DNA from: Hahnella lacustris | GTDB taxonomy: Bacteria; Pseudomonadota; Gammaproteobacteria; Burkholderiales; Burkholderiaceae_A | Reading direction: 5' to 3' | Assembly (NCBI GenBank): GCA_965194655.1 | Contig: OZ239148.1 | Coordinates: 930,001-994,000, forward strand | Length of the DNA: 64,000 nt | Shown: piece by piece, positions 51,722 through 60,355 of the stretch | How positions within the stretch are numbered: position 1 is the stretch's first letter | Layout of the letters: every line of letters starts with the position of its first letter | Made by a program: the position numbers and the translations under genes | Notes under the pieces: generated by a model | The model's database searches: none | Seen by the model: the letters and a program-made list of their open reading frames with translations, nothing else | What the model was told of the DNA's origin: nothing

Positions 51722-53134
51722 ATGCACCACAGTACTTCCTCAGACCAGCTCGACAGCGCCTTGGAGTCGGCTTGGGCGGTCTTTCTCTCCGGTGCGCTTC
51801 AGAGTCTTGATGTCCGCCGCCGGCTCTTAGAGGGCCTCGCAGATGCACTGGATGCGAAGGCTTCTTCACTGATTCCCATTGCGGATCAGGAGACCCATCT
51901 GGGAACCGCAAGACTGACGGGGGAGGTGGCCCGCACCAGCTTTCAACTGAGACTGCTTGCTCAGGTATCTGCTGACCGCTCGCAGAGCAGCCCGCTCTGG
52001 GTTGACTCTGTCGAGGGGCCCCCGCCTGCTGGGCATCCACCTTTGTTGCGTGACTTCGAACCGTTAGGTCCTGTGGGGATGTTCTCAGCCAGTAATTTTC
52101 CTTTTGCTTTCTCAGTGCTTGGAGGAGACACGGCCTCGGCGCTTGCGGCCGGCTGTCCGGTGGTCGTGAAGGGACATCCTGGCCACCCTAGGCTCTCAGC
52201 TGCAACTGCAGAGCTCGCCCGTGGCGTTGCCAGAGAGCAGCAGCTTCCAGAGGATGTTCTCCAGCTGGTGATGGCAGACGGGCATGAACTCGGGGTCGCG
52301 CTCTGTCAACATCCACTCACTGCTGCAGTGGCATTTACAGGTTCTGTGCAGGGGGGCGTAGCGCTCTGGAAGGCCTGCCAGCAGCGTCCCCGACCCATCC
52401 CCTTCTTCGGCGAGCTGGGCTCTGTCAACCCGATTGTGGTGCTGGAGTCTGCTCTGGCTTCCAAGGGACCAGCCCTGGCTGAGGCGCTTTCGACTTCAAT
52501 CACCATGGGGTGCGGGCAGTTCTGCACCAGTCCCGGCATCGTCTTGCTGCCAGAGGGGGCACTTGGAAACGCCTTTCGGTCGGATCTTGCTCAAAAGCTC
52601 TCTCGTGCATCCACTCATCCCATGCTCAACGCCTCCATGGAGCAGAATTTCCAAAAGCGTGTGTGGGCAGCACGACAATGCGATCTCAGCCCCCTCGTCG
52701 AGCCTAAGGCGGGCTGCCAGATTTTCTTGGCTGAGCTCTCGGCCGCGCAGTTCATCTCCCAGGCGGCGCTTCACGACGAGATCTTTGGCTCAGCTTGTCT
52801 TCTGGTTCGGGTGCGGGGGATTGATGAGATCGAGCAGGTGTTGGCGACTGTAGAGGGCAGCCTCACCTGCACCCTCTGGGGATTAGAGGAGGACACAGAG
52901 CAGAACCGTCGTCTCCTGACGGCGGCGCGCAGATTGGCTGGCAGAGTCTTGTTTTCGGGGGTACCGACAGGCGTGGCGGTTGCAGCGGGTATGCAACATG
53001 GCGGCCCCTTTCCATCGTCGACCATGCCTGCAACGACGTCGGTAGGGCCCGACGCCCTCATGCGATTTCTCAGACCGGTCTGCCTGCAGGATCCACCCCA
53101 GTGGGTCAGGGAGAATGTGCTGCAGTCCCTTTAG
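51722..53134 (+). CDS. Aldehyde dehydrogenase, 2,5-dioxovalerate (KGSA) type
   Basis: Probably oxidises 2-oxoglutarate semialdehyde to 2-oxoglutarate with NAD(P)+. The 470-residue protein has catalytic C268 in GCGQFCTSPG and general base E231 in FFGELGSVNP, with the SASNFPFAFSVLGGDTASAL cofactor segment and VVVKGHPGHP typical of the KGSADH subgroup. It is somewhat short because the N-terminus is reduced. AGGAG lies 10 bases upstream of the ATG, 13 bases after the GntR stop. Its end overlaps the S51 peptidase gene by 4 bases. Confidence 0.88.
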   Translation: MHHSTSSDQLDSALESAWAVFLSGALQSLDVRRRLLEGLADALDAKASSLIPIADQETHLGTARLTGEVARTSFQLRLLAQVSADRSQSSPLWVDSVEGPPPAGHPPLLRDFEPLGPVGMFSASNFPFAFSVLGGDTASALAAGCPVVVKGHPGHPRLSAATAELARGVAREQQLPEDVLQLVMADGHELGVALCQHPLTAAVAFTGSVQGGVALWKACQQRPRPIPFFGELGSVNPIVVLESALASKGPALAEALSTSITMGCGQFCTSPGIVLLPEGALGNAFRSDLAQKLSRASTHPMLNASMEQNFQKRVWAARQCDLSPLVEPKAGCQIFLAELSAAQFISQAALHDEIFGSACLLVRVRGIDEIEQVLATVEGSLTCTLWGLEEDTEQNRRLLTAARRLAGRVLFSGVPTGVAVAAGMQHGGPFPSSTMPATTSVGPDALMRFLRPVCLQDPPQWVRENVLQSL

Positions 53135-53829
53135 AGCGCGCGGGTTTTGATGGCCTTTGAGGTGGCAGCTTTCCCTTGGGCCCTCACCCGCCAGCCCCTC
53201 GCTTTGGGCGCTTGACTGACGACTTCGACCAGTTCTTCATTGATGAAGTGAAGGCCCACGCCATCGTCCGCTGCAAGCCCGGGCAGGATCAGCCCCTTCC
53301 CGATGAGCTTTTCATAGGTGGGGCGTCTGTCTCTCTCGCTGTCGTAGTGGGGGCAGTTGCTTCCCTCCAGAAAGCCCAGGCATGGCAGAACCGTCAATGG
53401 CCCTGCAATGCTGTCAGTGACGCCCTGTTCGAACCAGCAGATGGATCCCGCGCTCCAGCCGCCCAGGACAACCCCCTGGTCGTAGGCCTTTCGAAGGGCG
53501 AGATCCACGCCCCAGTCCCGCCATACCGTGAGCATGCTGCGAGTATTTCCGCCGCCCACGAGAATGGCGTCCTGCTCACAGAGAAGGCCCTCAATATCCT
53601 GAGGCGTTCTGGCAAAGAGGGGGAGGTGGGTGGGTTTGGTGTTGAACTGGCTGAGGGCGGCGTAATACCGAAGGCGGCCGGCCTCCGCGTCCCCGTGGGC
53701 GGTGCCGATGAAGCAGACCTTTGGCTTGCGGGCGCGCGTCAGACTGAGGAAGTGTTCGATCAGCTTGAGGCTGCCCTGATCATTCATGGGGAGCGCCGCT
53801 CCGCCAATGGCAAGAATTTGTCGAGTCAT
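53131..53829 (-). CDS. Peptidase S51 (PepE/cyanophycinase-like) family protein
   Basis: A 232-residue cytoplasmic serine-peptidase-fold protein. The nucleophile elbow is GGWSAGSICWFEQ near residue 125, preceded by AILVGGGNTRSML; the later DDGVGLHF may carry the catalytic His. The family includes aspartyl dipeptidase PepE. It is convergent with the aldehyde dehydrogenase and divergent from the HD gene, so it is a stand-alone gene. Confidence 0.88.
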   Translation of the reverse strand: MTRQILAIGGAALPMNDQGSLKLIEHFLSLTRARKPKVCFIGTAHGDAEAGRLRYYAALSQFNTKPTHLPLFARTPQDIEGLLCEQDAILVGGGNTRSMLTVWRDWGVDLALRKAYDQGVVLGGWSAGSICWFEQGVTDSIAGPLTVLPCLGFLEGSNCPHYDSERDRRPTYEKLIGKGLILPGLAADDGVGLHFINEELVEVVSQAPKARGWRVRAQGKAATSKAIKTRAL

Positions 53830-53876
53830 GCCCGCAATTGAACCACGGTCACGTGCTCGCGGTATATTCGGCCCTC

Positions 53877-54437
53877 ATGAATGAGCAGATTCGGGCCGTT
53901 TCGGCCGCCATTGAGCAGCTGTTTCAACAGGCAGGGGACGTCTCTTATGGTGAGGATGTCACCCAGAGCGCACACGCCCTTCAGACTGCTGCGCTCGCCG
54001 AGGAGGAGGGTGCCTCTCATGCGCTTATCCTGGCGAGTCTCCTTCACGATGTCGGCCATATGGTGCATCCCGATGCTGCTTTGGCCCTCGAGCAGAGTCA
54101 AGACGACACCCATGAGCAGTTGGGGGCGGAATGGCTTGCGCAGTTTTTTGGCCCAGCGGTCACTCAGCCCGTGGCGCTTCATGTTCAGGCCAAGCGTTAT
54201 CTCTGTTGGGCAGACCCTGACTACTACGATGGGCTCTCAGATGTTTCAAAGAAGAGTCTCGCGCTTCAGGGTGGCGTCTTCTCCGACGACCAGGCCCGTG
54301 ATTTTCTGCAAGTCCCTTATGCCCGCGAGGCCATCTCGCTTCGCAAATGGGATGAGCGCGCCAAGATTTCAGGCGCAGCAACCCCTGATCTGCCGCATTT
54401 TCTTCAGTCCGTCCGCTACTGTCTTGAGGGAGTTTGA
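53877..54437 (+). CDS. PhnZ-like HD-domain oxygenase for phosphonate degradation
   Basis: A 186-residue HD protein. Residues equivalent to the mixed-valent di-iron oxygenase PhnZ are visible: Y24 and E26 in VSYGEDVTQ, H33, and HD motif H57-D58 with H61 in LASLLHDVGHMVHPD, then LHVQAKRYL. PhnZ turns 2-amino-1-hydroxyethylphosphonate into glycine and phosphate. The binding-protein gene follows after 1 base, supporting a phosphonate role. No Shine-Dalgarno is seen and a TATATT lies at 53863-53868, so the transcript may be leaderless. Confidence 0.82.
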   Translation: MNEQIRAVSAAIEQLFQQAGDVSYGEDVTQSAHALQTAALAEEEGASHALILASLLHDVGHMVHPDAALALEQSQDDTHEQLGAEWLAQFFGPAVTQPVALHVQAKRYLCWADPDYYDGLSDVSKKSLALQGGVFSDDQARDFLQVPYAREAISLRKWDERAKISGAATPDLPHFLQSVRYCLEGV

Positions 54438-54438
54438 A

Positions 54439-55437
54439 ATGTCGATCTCGCGTCGTCAGTTGATTCAATCGGTTCTTGGGCTCAGCTTCCTGAGCGTCTC
54501 TGGGCTCTCAATGGCTCAGACGTCAGCGCAGACGGTGACCATCTACACGAGTGCACCCTCTGACATCCAGAAGGCCCTCGTGCCCGCGGTCAAGGCCAAG
54601 CTTGGGCTGGACGTCCAACTGGTCTCCGCCGGCGGGGGTGAACTCATGAAGCGACTGCGAGCGGAGAAGGCTCGCCCCTTGGCCGACATCGTGGTCTCAA
54701 CCGGTGGGGATGTCGTGGATGCCAATCCAGACCTCTTTGAACCCTACACGGTGAAGGACGCAGACAAGCTTCTGAAGGCCTATCGAATCAGCCCAAATTG
54801 GACGCCGTTTACGGTCACGATTCCCACCGTATTGCTGGTGAACACCAAACTGGTGCCCGCGGCGGAGATTCCCTCCCGTTGGTCGGATCTGGCTGATCCG
54901 AAATGGAAGGGAAAGATTGCATTTGCAGGCTCTGACAAGTCGAGCTCCGCGCTCACTCAGATGCTGCAGATCATTCACAACGAGGGTGAACAGAAGGGGT
55001 GGGCACTCTTTGAGGCCATGTTCAAGAACTTTGTGGTGACAGGCAGCTCTTCTGCTGTGGCGCGAGGCACCGCACAGGGCGAATACGCCATGGCGCTCAC
55101 CCTCGAGGACTATGGCCTCAAGTTTATTGAGGGTGGTGCTCCGGTGAAGATTGTTTACCCTGCAGATGGTATCAATTCTTCCGCCGATGCCATGGCCCTC
55201 GTGAAGGGTGCGCCGAATGCTGCGGGCGGTAAGGCCGTGTTGGATTACATTGCCTCTGCAGAGGGGCAGGCGCTCATGGTGAAGGCCTCTGGCCGACGCC
55301 CGGTCCGCACAGACGTAAAAGCGGCCGGCAATGGGCCTGACCTCAGTAAGCTGAACGTGAAGACCTATCCTCAGGACTGGGCCAATGCTCAGCAGAAGGC
55401 CTACCTCGCTCGCTATCAGCAACTGGTTCGCAAATAG
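54439..55437 (+). CDS. ABC transporter binding protein, 2-aminoethylphosphonate/iron(III) type
   Basis: A 332-residue periplasmic protein with signal peptide (MSISRRQLIQSVLGLSF..., to about residue 26). VTIYTSAPSDIQKAL, LADIVVSTGGD, WSDLADPKWKGKIAFAG and ADGINSSADAMALVKGAPN match the Fe(III)/AEP binding-protein cluster. With the PhnZ-like gene directly upstream, 2-aminoethylphosphonate or a related phosphonate is the favoured ligand; the usual iron-binding tyrosine pair is not obvious. Confidence 0.85.
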   Translation: MSISRRQLIQSVLGLSFLSVSGLSMAQTSAQTVTIYTSAPSDIQKALVPAVKAKLGLDVQLVSAGGGELMKRLRAEKARPLADIVVSTGGDVVDANPDLFEPYTVKDADKLLKAYRISPNWTPFTVTIPTVLLVNTKLVPAAEIPSRWSDLADPKWKGKIAFAGSDKSSSALTQMLQIIHNEGEQKGWALFEAMFKNFVVTGSSSAVARGTAQGEYAMALTLEDYGLKFIEGGAPVKIVYPADGINSSADAMALVKGAPNAAGGKAVLDYIASAEGQALMVKASGRRPVRTDVKAAGNGPDLSKLNVKTYPQDWANAQQKAYLARYQQLVRK

Positions 55438-56427
55438 ATGGTTCAGATCGAGGGCCTGAAGAAGGCCTTTGATTCGACAACTGTCCTAGATGGCGTGTCG
55501 CTGACGCTGCACGCCGGAGAACTCGTCACTTTATTGGGGCCATCTGGCTGCGGAAAGACCACGCTCCTGCGCGCAATTGCCGGCTTTGATCAGCCCGACC
55601 AGGGCGAGATTCGAGTTCGCGGTGAGAGTGTGTTGAATAGACCTCCATTCGCAAGGAATGTGGGCATGGTCTTCCAGAGCTATGCCATTTTTCCTCACCT
55701 GAGTGTGGCGGAGAATGTGGCATACGGCCTCAAAGCTCGGCGCGTCTCGGATCCGGAGCGCGCCAAGCGAGTCGAGCGCGCACTGCGTCGCGTCAAGCTA
55801 GAGGCCCTTGCTGAGCGCATGCCGAGCCAGCTCTCGGGCGGGCAAAAGCAACGCGTCGGACTCGCTCGAGCGATTGTCATTGAGCCTGAGCTTCTGCTCA
55901 TGGATGAGCCGCTCTCGAACCTCGATGCAAAGCTGCGCATCGAGATGCGCGATGAGATTCGCATGCTGCAGACTGAACTGGGCATGACGACCCTGTATGT
56001 CACGCACGATCAAGAGGAGGCACTGGCCGTATCTGATCGAGTGGCCGTGATGCAGGGGGGCCACATCCTGCAGATTGCCGCCCCTGAGGTGCTCTACGAT
56101 CAGCCCGCACACGCGTTTGTCATGGACTTCGTGGGTGGGTGCCAGTGGGTACCTGGACCCGATGGATGCAGGACCGGCCTTCGGGCTGACGACCTGCAAG
56201 TCAGCACTCGATCAGACTGGCCGGGGTGGGACCAGCTCACTGTGGCGCATCGTTCTTTCCTGGGGCCTCGACAAAGGCTGCTCGTCAAAGGCGAGGGTCT
56301 CTCTATGGTGCTTGATCTGCCTGCCCAGGAGGCTGTCCCTGAGTTGGGCGGTCGTATCGGGGTGCGCTACGACCCGCTTCGCGCTCGCCACTTCCATCCG
56401 GATACGGGATGGCGACTGCAGGACTGA
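55438..56427 (+). CDS. ABC transporter ATP-binding protein (PhnT/FbpC type)
   Basis: A 329-residue ATPase with Walker A GPSGCGKTTLL, Q-loop VFQSYAIFPHLSV, signature LSGGQKQRVGLARAI, Walker B LLLMDEPLSNLDAKLR and H-loop VTHDQEEAL, followed by a short TOBE domain. It begins at the base after the binding-protein stop and overlaps or abuts the permease gene. It energises uptake of the phosphonate (or iron) ligand. Confidence 0.93.
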   Translation: MVQIEGLKKAFDSTTVLDGVSLTLHAGELVTLLGPSGCGKTTLLRAIAGFDQPDQGEIRVRGESVLNRPPFARNVGMVFQSYAIFPHLSVAENVAYGLKARRVSDPERAKRVERALRRVKLEALAERMPSQLSGGQKQRVGLARAIVIEPELLLMDEPLSNLDAKLRIEMRDEIRMLQTELGMTTLYVTHDQEEALAVSDRVAVMQGGHILQIAAPEVLYDQPAHAFVMDFVGGCQWVPGPDGCRTGLRADDLQVSTRSDWPGWDQLTVAHRSFLGPRQRLLVKGEGLSMVLDLPAQEAVPELGGRIGVRYDPLRARHFHPDTGWRLQD

Positions 56428-56429
56428 TC

Positions 56430-58106
56430 ATGCGTTGGCGCTCTGTGCGCTCAGATCCATGGTCTTGGGTGGTTGGGCTCAGCTTGGCCCTGCTTCTGGG
56501 CGCGGTGGCATGGCCGCTGGGTGAGCTTGTTCACCAGAGTCTGGTGGGGCAGATCTCAGGTCGCGTCGGCCTGGAGAACTTCGCAACCTTCTTTGGCTCG
56601 GGCTATTACACCCGAGCCTTATTGAATAGCCTTATGGTTTCCCTTGGGGCTACGTTGCTTGCGCTTCTATTGGGTGTTCCACTCGCGATGGCCTTCACTC
56701 GATTTGAATTCAGGGGAAGGGGTCTCTTGCGTGTCCTCGTGCTCTTGTCGATGATGTCGCCGCCGTTTATTGGAGCCTACGCCTGGATTGTGCTGTTTGG
56801 TCGCTCCGGACTGGTGACCGAGTGGGGAGCCTCCTTGGGCTTGAGCCTGCCGACGATCTATGGGCCAGGCGGCATCATTCTGGCGAGCGCACTCAGCCTC
56901 TACCCCATCGTCTTTCTCGTGATGAGCAGTGCATTGGCGCGTCTCGATGGCAGCTTGGAAGAGGCATCCGCCAGTTTGGGAAGACGGCCACATCAGGTCT
57001 TCTTTGAGGTGACCCTGCCCCTCATGCGTCCTGCGATGGTCACCTCAGCCATGCTGGTGTTCTTGGGGGTGATGGCGGACTTTGGGCTCCCGAGTATTCT
57101 CGGAGAGGGGGAGCGCTACCCAGTGCTCGCGACCCTCGCCTACAGCCTCTACCTGAGCGAGATTGGCGCAGAGCCGGGTATGGCAGCGACCACGAGTGTG
57201 GTGCTGGTGTTGGTGGCCTTCGCTGCGGTGGGCATTGGCCAATGGGTCACTCAAAGGGTTCAGGTGGGGCATGACGGCGGCCGCCCACTGGCGGTCAAAC
57301 CCTTGCATGGGTCGTGGCCTAGAGTGTGGGTGGCGTTTGCGGTCCTAACCGTGTGTCTTGCCAATCTTCCCTTATTGGTGGTGATGGCATCTTCCTTTAT
57401 GGAGGTGCGGGGAGCCATGTTCCTGCCCGTCTTTACCACCGAGAATTATGTTCAGGCTTGGCAGATGATGGGCCATGCGCTGACCAACAGCTTGCAATAT
57501 GCTGGCGTCGCGCTGCTCGTGGCAACCGTGTTGGGCGCGCTGGTTGGGTATGTTGTGAGCCGACGAAAGGACGGGCTGACCCGAGCATTGGATCTTTTGG
57601 TGATGGTTCCCTTTGTCGTTCCAGGCACTGTGCTCGGGATTGGTTATGCGCAGGTCTTTAATAGCCCGCCATTGGTGCTCACGGGGACCAGTGCCATTCT
57701 GGTGCTGGTGTTGCTGGTGAGGCGTCTGCCTTATGTGGTGAGATCCTCCTCGAGCATCGTCTCGCAGATTGACCGGTCCCTGGAGGAAGCGTCGAGCAGC
57801 CTCGGGGAGCCTCCGATGAGAGGATTCTGGCGGGTGATGGTGCCCTTGATGCGCCCAGGCATCTTGGCAGGTGTGGTGATTGCTTGGCTGGAGATCTTCA
57901 ATGAACTCTCAGCCACCATTGTTCTGTACACAGGCGCTACGCGAACCCTTCCGATTGCGGCCTTTCAGCAGGCTGTTGGGGGTGACTTTGGCCTGGCAGC
58001 AGCCTATTCCGGTATGTTGATTGGGGTGACTGCCTTGAGCCTTGGTTTTGCGCTCTGGCTCGGTCGAGAGGATCCACAATCCATGGGGATGGTGGGCCGA
58101 GGATGA
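56430..58106 (+). CDS. ABC transporter permease, fused two-domain (AEP/iron type)
   Basis: A 558-residue permease in which two six-helix halves are fused, as in SfuB/FbpB and PhnU-type proteins. Two EAA loops are visible, EEASASLGRRPHQVFFEVTL in the first half and EEASSSLGEPPMRGFWRVMV in the second. I chose the ATG at 56430, preceded by AGGA; an ATG at 56409 would overlap the ATPase gene. The stop overlaps the next gene (ATGA). Confidence 0.92.
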   Translation: MRWRSVRSDPWSWVVGLSLALLLGAVAWPLGELVHQSLVGQISGRVGLENFATFFGSGYYTRALLNSLMVSLGATLLALLLGVPLAMAFTRFEFRGRGLLRVLVLLSMMSPPFIGAYAWIVLFGRSGLVTEWGASLGLSLPTIYGPGGIILASALSLYPIVFLVMSSALARLDGSLEEASASLGRRPHQVFFEVTLPLMRPAMVTSAMLVFLGVMADFGLPSILGEGERYPVLATLAYSLYLSEIGAEPGMAATTSVVLVLVAFAAVGIGQWVTQRVQVGHDGGRPLAVKPLHGSWPRVWVAFAVLTVCLANLPLLVVMASSFMEVRGAMFLPVFTTENYVQAWQMMGHALTNSLQYAGVALLVATVLGALVGYVVSRRKDGLTRALDLLVMVPFVVPGTVLGIGYAQVFNSPPLVLTGTSAILVLVLLVRRLPYVVRSSSSIVSQIDRSLEEASSSLGEPPMRGFWRVMVPLMRPGILAGVVIAWLEIFNELSATIVLYTGATRTLPIAAFQQAVGGDFGLAAAYSGMLIGVTALSLGFALWLGREDPQSMGMVGRG

Positions 58107-59077
58107 GTCCGCCGATCCACACCGCAGATTGGTGGACACCGGGTGGGCAGCTCCAAACGCTGGTTCCCACCATCGTGGGGCGATATCTCCAGCCGCTGCA
58201 GTTGCCATGGATGCGGCAGCGGATGGAGACTCCAGATCAAGACTTCATCGATGTCGATTGGATCCATAGGTCAGAGGGGCAGTCTGAGCCGAGACTGATC
58301 CTCTTTCATGGCCTGGAGGGGTCCTCCTCGAGTCACTATGCGCGGGCGTTTGCTACTGAGGCCGCCTCGAGAGGCTGGTCCGCGGCCGTGCCACACTTTC
58401 GGGGCTGCTCGGGTGAGATCAATCGTGCTCCACGCGCTTATCACGCTGGCGATGCTGCAGAGGTGGGCTGGTTGATCGCTCAACTCGCCACAGGGCACGC
58501 TGGGCCTGTCTATGTAGTGGGAGTGAGTCTGGGGGGGAATGCCTTACTTAATTGGGCGGCTGACGCGGGAGAGTCGAGCGCCCAGGCGTTCGGCGTGAGC
58601 GCACTCTGTGCCGTGTCTGCGCCTCTTGATCTTGCCGCTTGCGGAGATGCGATTGATCGTGGACTCAATCAGCGAATCTATGGCCGATACTTCTTGGGCA
58701 CCATGAAGGAAAAGGCTCGGCAGAAGGCATCCCAGTTCCCGGGGCTTTTCGCGCTTGACGCGATCGAGCGCGCTACGACGTTGCGCGAGTTCGACGATTA
58801 TTTCACTGCACCGGTTCATGGCTTTAAGAGCGTCGAAGACTATTGGTCCCGGGCTTCGAGTGGTCCGCGGCTTCGAAAGATCCGGCATCGGTGCCTGATC
58901 GTGAACGCTTTGAATGATCCATTGGTACCAGCCGGCTCTTTACCTGGCTTAAATGACTGCGCGTCCTCCATCACCCTGTGGCGCCCTAGGGACGGAGGGC
59001 ATGTGGGCTTTGGTCGTGGGGGTCAGCGCGCTTTTCCTCGGCTGGTTTTAGACTGGCTATCCCAAGAACAAAGCTAA
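58103..59077 (+). CDS. YheT-type alpha/beta hydrolase
   Basis: A 324-residue hydrolase of the YheT/EMB8 family: oxyanion region LFHGLEGSSSSHYAR, PHFRGCSGEINRAPRAYHAGD, nucleophile elbow GVSLGGNALLNW, acid NALNDPLVP and catalytic His GGHVGFGRG. Substrate unknown. It is translationally coupled to the permease, though the family is generic and a role in phosphonate use is doubtful. The last 92 bases are antisense to the membrane-protein gene. Confidence 0.9.
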   Translation: MSPPIHTADWWTPGGQLQTLVPTIVGRYLQPLQLPWMRQRMETPDQDFIDVDWIHRSEGQSEPRLILFHGLEGSSSSHYARAFATEAASRGWSAAVPHFRGCSGEINRAPRAYHAGDAAEVGWLIAQLATGHAGPVYVVGVSLGGNALLNWAADAGESSAQAFGVSALCAVSAPLDLAACGDAIDRGLNQRIYGRYFLGTMKEKARQKASQFPGLFALDAIERATTLREFDDYFTAPVHGFKSVEDYWSRASSGPRLRKIRHRCLIVNALNDPLVPAGSLPGLNDCASSITLWRPRDGGHVGFGRGGQRAFPRLVLDWLSQEQS

Positions 59078-59672
59078 GGCCAAGTCCGATCACCATCCCC
59101 TGGGTCGGGTCAACTCCGCTGAGGGTCAATAGGCCGAGCGAGATGGGACCTAAGAGGGGAAAGATGAATGCGTGACGCTGCATGGACGCAGGGGTCCGAA
59201 TCAGTATGGACCAGGCAAAAAGGGAGGCGATGATCGCCGAACTCATGTGGTCGAGTTGGGCGAGCCCAAAAGCGATGGCAAGGCTCGTCAGACCGAGGAC
59301 TTGGATCATCGATCCTCGCAGAGACGAAGTCGCCCGGGCAACCATGGGGGGCAGGGTCAGCATCAGAAGGGCATGCAGAAGGATGTGAGGAGTTCCGTTG
59401 CTCAGGCAAAGGGACTGCGATGCCCAGCATAAGCTCATCGCGATACCCATGCTCATCTGACCCGCAGCCTGATTCCCACCCTCAGAGGGCAAGCCAGTGA
59501 GCTGTGGTCGAATCAGCGTGAACAGAAGCCACAGTCCTGTGAGCAGAAGCAATCCAGGTGCAGGGTCTGGGCCTGGAGTACCAAGAAGGACCAGCGCAAA
59601 ACACCACACGATGACGCATCCATGTCTTTTGAGCCAGGGTGTCAGCGCTAGGACGCGGCGTAATTGGCCCAT
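58986..59672 (-). CDS. Polytopic membrane protein, unknown
   Basis: A 228-residue protein with about seven hydrophobic segments (for example CVIVWCFALVLLGT, GLLLLTGLWLLFTLI, MVIGLGLSFVLGIA) and a charged C-terminal tail. I do not recognise a family. The ATG at 59672 was chosen because it starts the hydrophobic protein and overlaps the upstream oxygenase-like gene by 25 bases; the longer open frame to 59978 would run within that gene. The 3' end is antisense to the YheT-type gene by 92 bases. Confidence 0.6.
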   Translation of the reverse strand: MGQLRRVLALTPWLKRHGCVIVWCFALVLLGTPGPDPAPGLLLLTGLWLLFTLIRPQLTGLPSEGGNQAAGQMSMGIAMSLCWASQSLCLSNGTPHILLHALLMLTLPPMVARATSSLRGSMIQVLGLTSLAIAFGLAQLDHMSSAIIASLFAWSILIRTPASMQRHAFIFPLLGPISLGLLTLSGVDPTQGMVIGLGLSFVLGIASLKPAEEKRADPHDQSPHALRP

Positions 59673-60355
59673 TGGTCCCCCCCTGAGCGATGAATGCTGG
59701 CATTGAAGGAGAGAATGATTCGATCCTTGCTCCCTTGGTAGGGCATGGCTTGATGGTTGAGCCACGACGGGAAAATGATGAGACGCCCCTCTTGCGGGGC
59801 AAAGTCGAGGTGCGATTGCTGGAGATAGGCATTGCCATAGTCCATCGAGGCTCCAGCTAATCGGTCGAAATAGGGCCCATAGAAACGGGTGACTCCATTT
59901 CGCTTCCCATAGACGCGGTGAGACTCTCGCTCGGTATCTGGATCTACTTGGACCACGTATACGCCCGACCATGAGCAATTACCGTGGCTGTGGATGTCGT
60001 GATGAACCCCATCACTGCTGATCTGACACCAGAGTCCGCGAATCTGGACTGCAAGGTCCTCAGAATCAGCGGGCCAGGTTCCCGCATTGGCCTCACGTGC
60101 GGTCAGACCAATCGAGTTCACCAGAAACTCGACCCATTTCTGCCACTCGGGTATGCGTATCCTGGTCAGGAGATCGTCATTGCTTGCGTAGAACGGAGCA
60201 CTCTGATCGGCCTGAGGATCAAGGGCACGAATACTTTTGAGCACGCGTGTCAGCAGCGGGTTGAACTCGGAGGCCTGCTCGAAAACATGCACCCCGACAG
60301 GACAGGCCCAGAGCTTCATGGTCTCGTGCTGAGCTGCTTGCAGGCTTGGATTCAT
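59648..60355 (-). CDS. Putative 2OG-Fe(II) oxygenase
   Basis: A 235-residue protein resembling the TIGR02466-type 2OG-Fe(II) oxygenase group. The region HHDIHSHGNCSWSGVYVVQ carries candidate His ligands, and EGRLIIFPSWLNHQAMPYQG supplies the distal His with a following KDRIILSFN where the 2OG-binding arginine is expected. The start ATG overlaps the mocA stop (ATGA). No substrate can be inferred; its place at the end of a molybdenum-enzyme maturation operon is unusual. Confidence 0.75.
   Translation of the reverse strand: MNPSLQAAQHETMKLWACPVGVHVFEQASEFNPLLTRVLKSIRALDPQADQSAPFYASNDDLLTRIRIPEWQKWVEFLVNSIGLTAREANAGTWPADSEDLAVQIRGLWCQISSDGVHHDIHSHGNCSWSGVYVVQVDPDTERESHRVYGKRNGVTRFYGPYFDRLAGASMDYGNAYLQQSHLDFAPQEGRLIIFPSWLNHQAMPYQGSKDRIILSFNASIHRSGGDQWANYAAS

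Noticed and set aside
59673..59978. N-terminal extension of the unknown membrane protein
   Set aside because: These 102 codons overlap the 2OG oxygenase-like gene in another frame and read as low-quality sequence rich in Ser, Arg and Cys.
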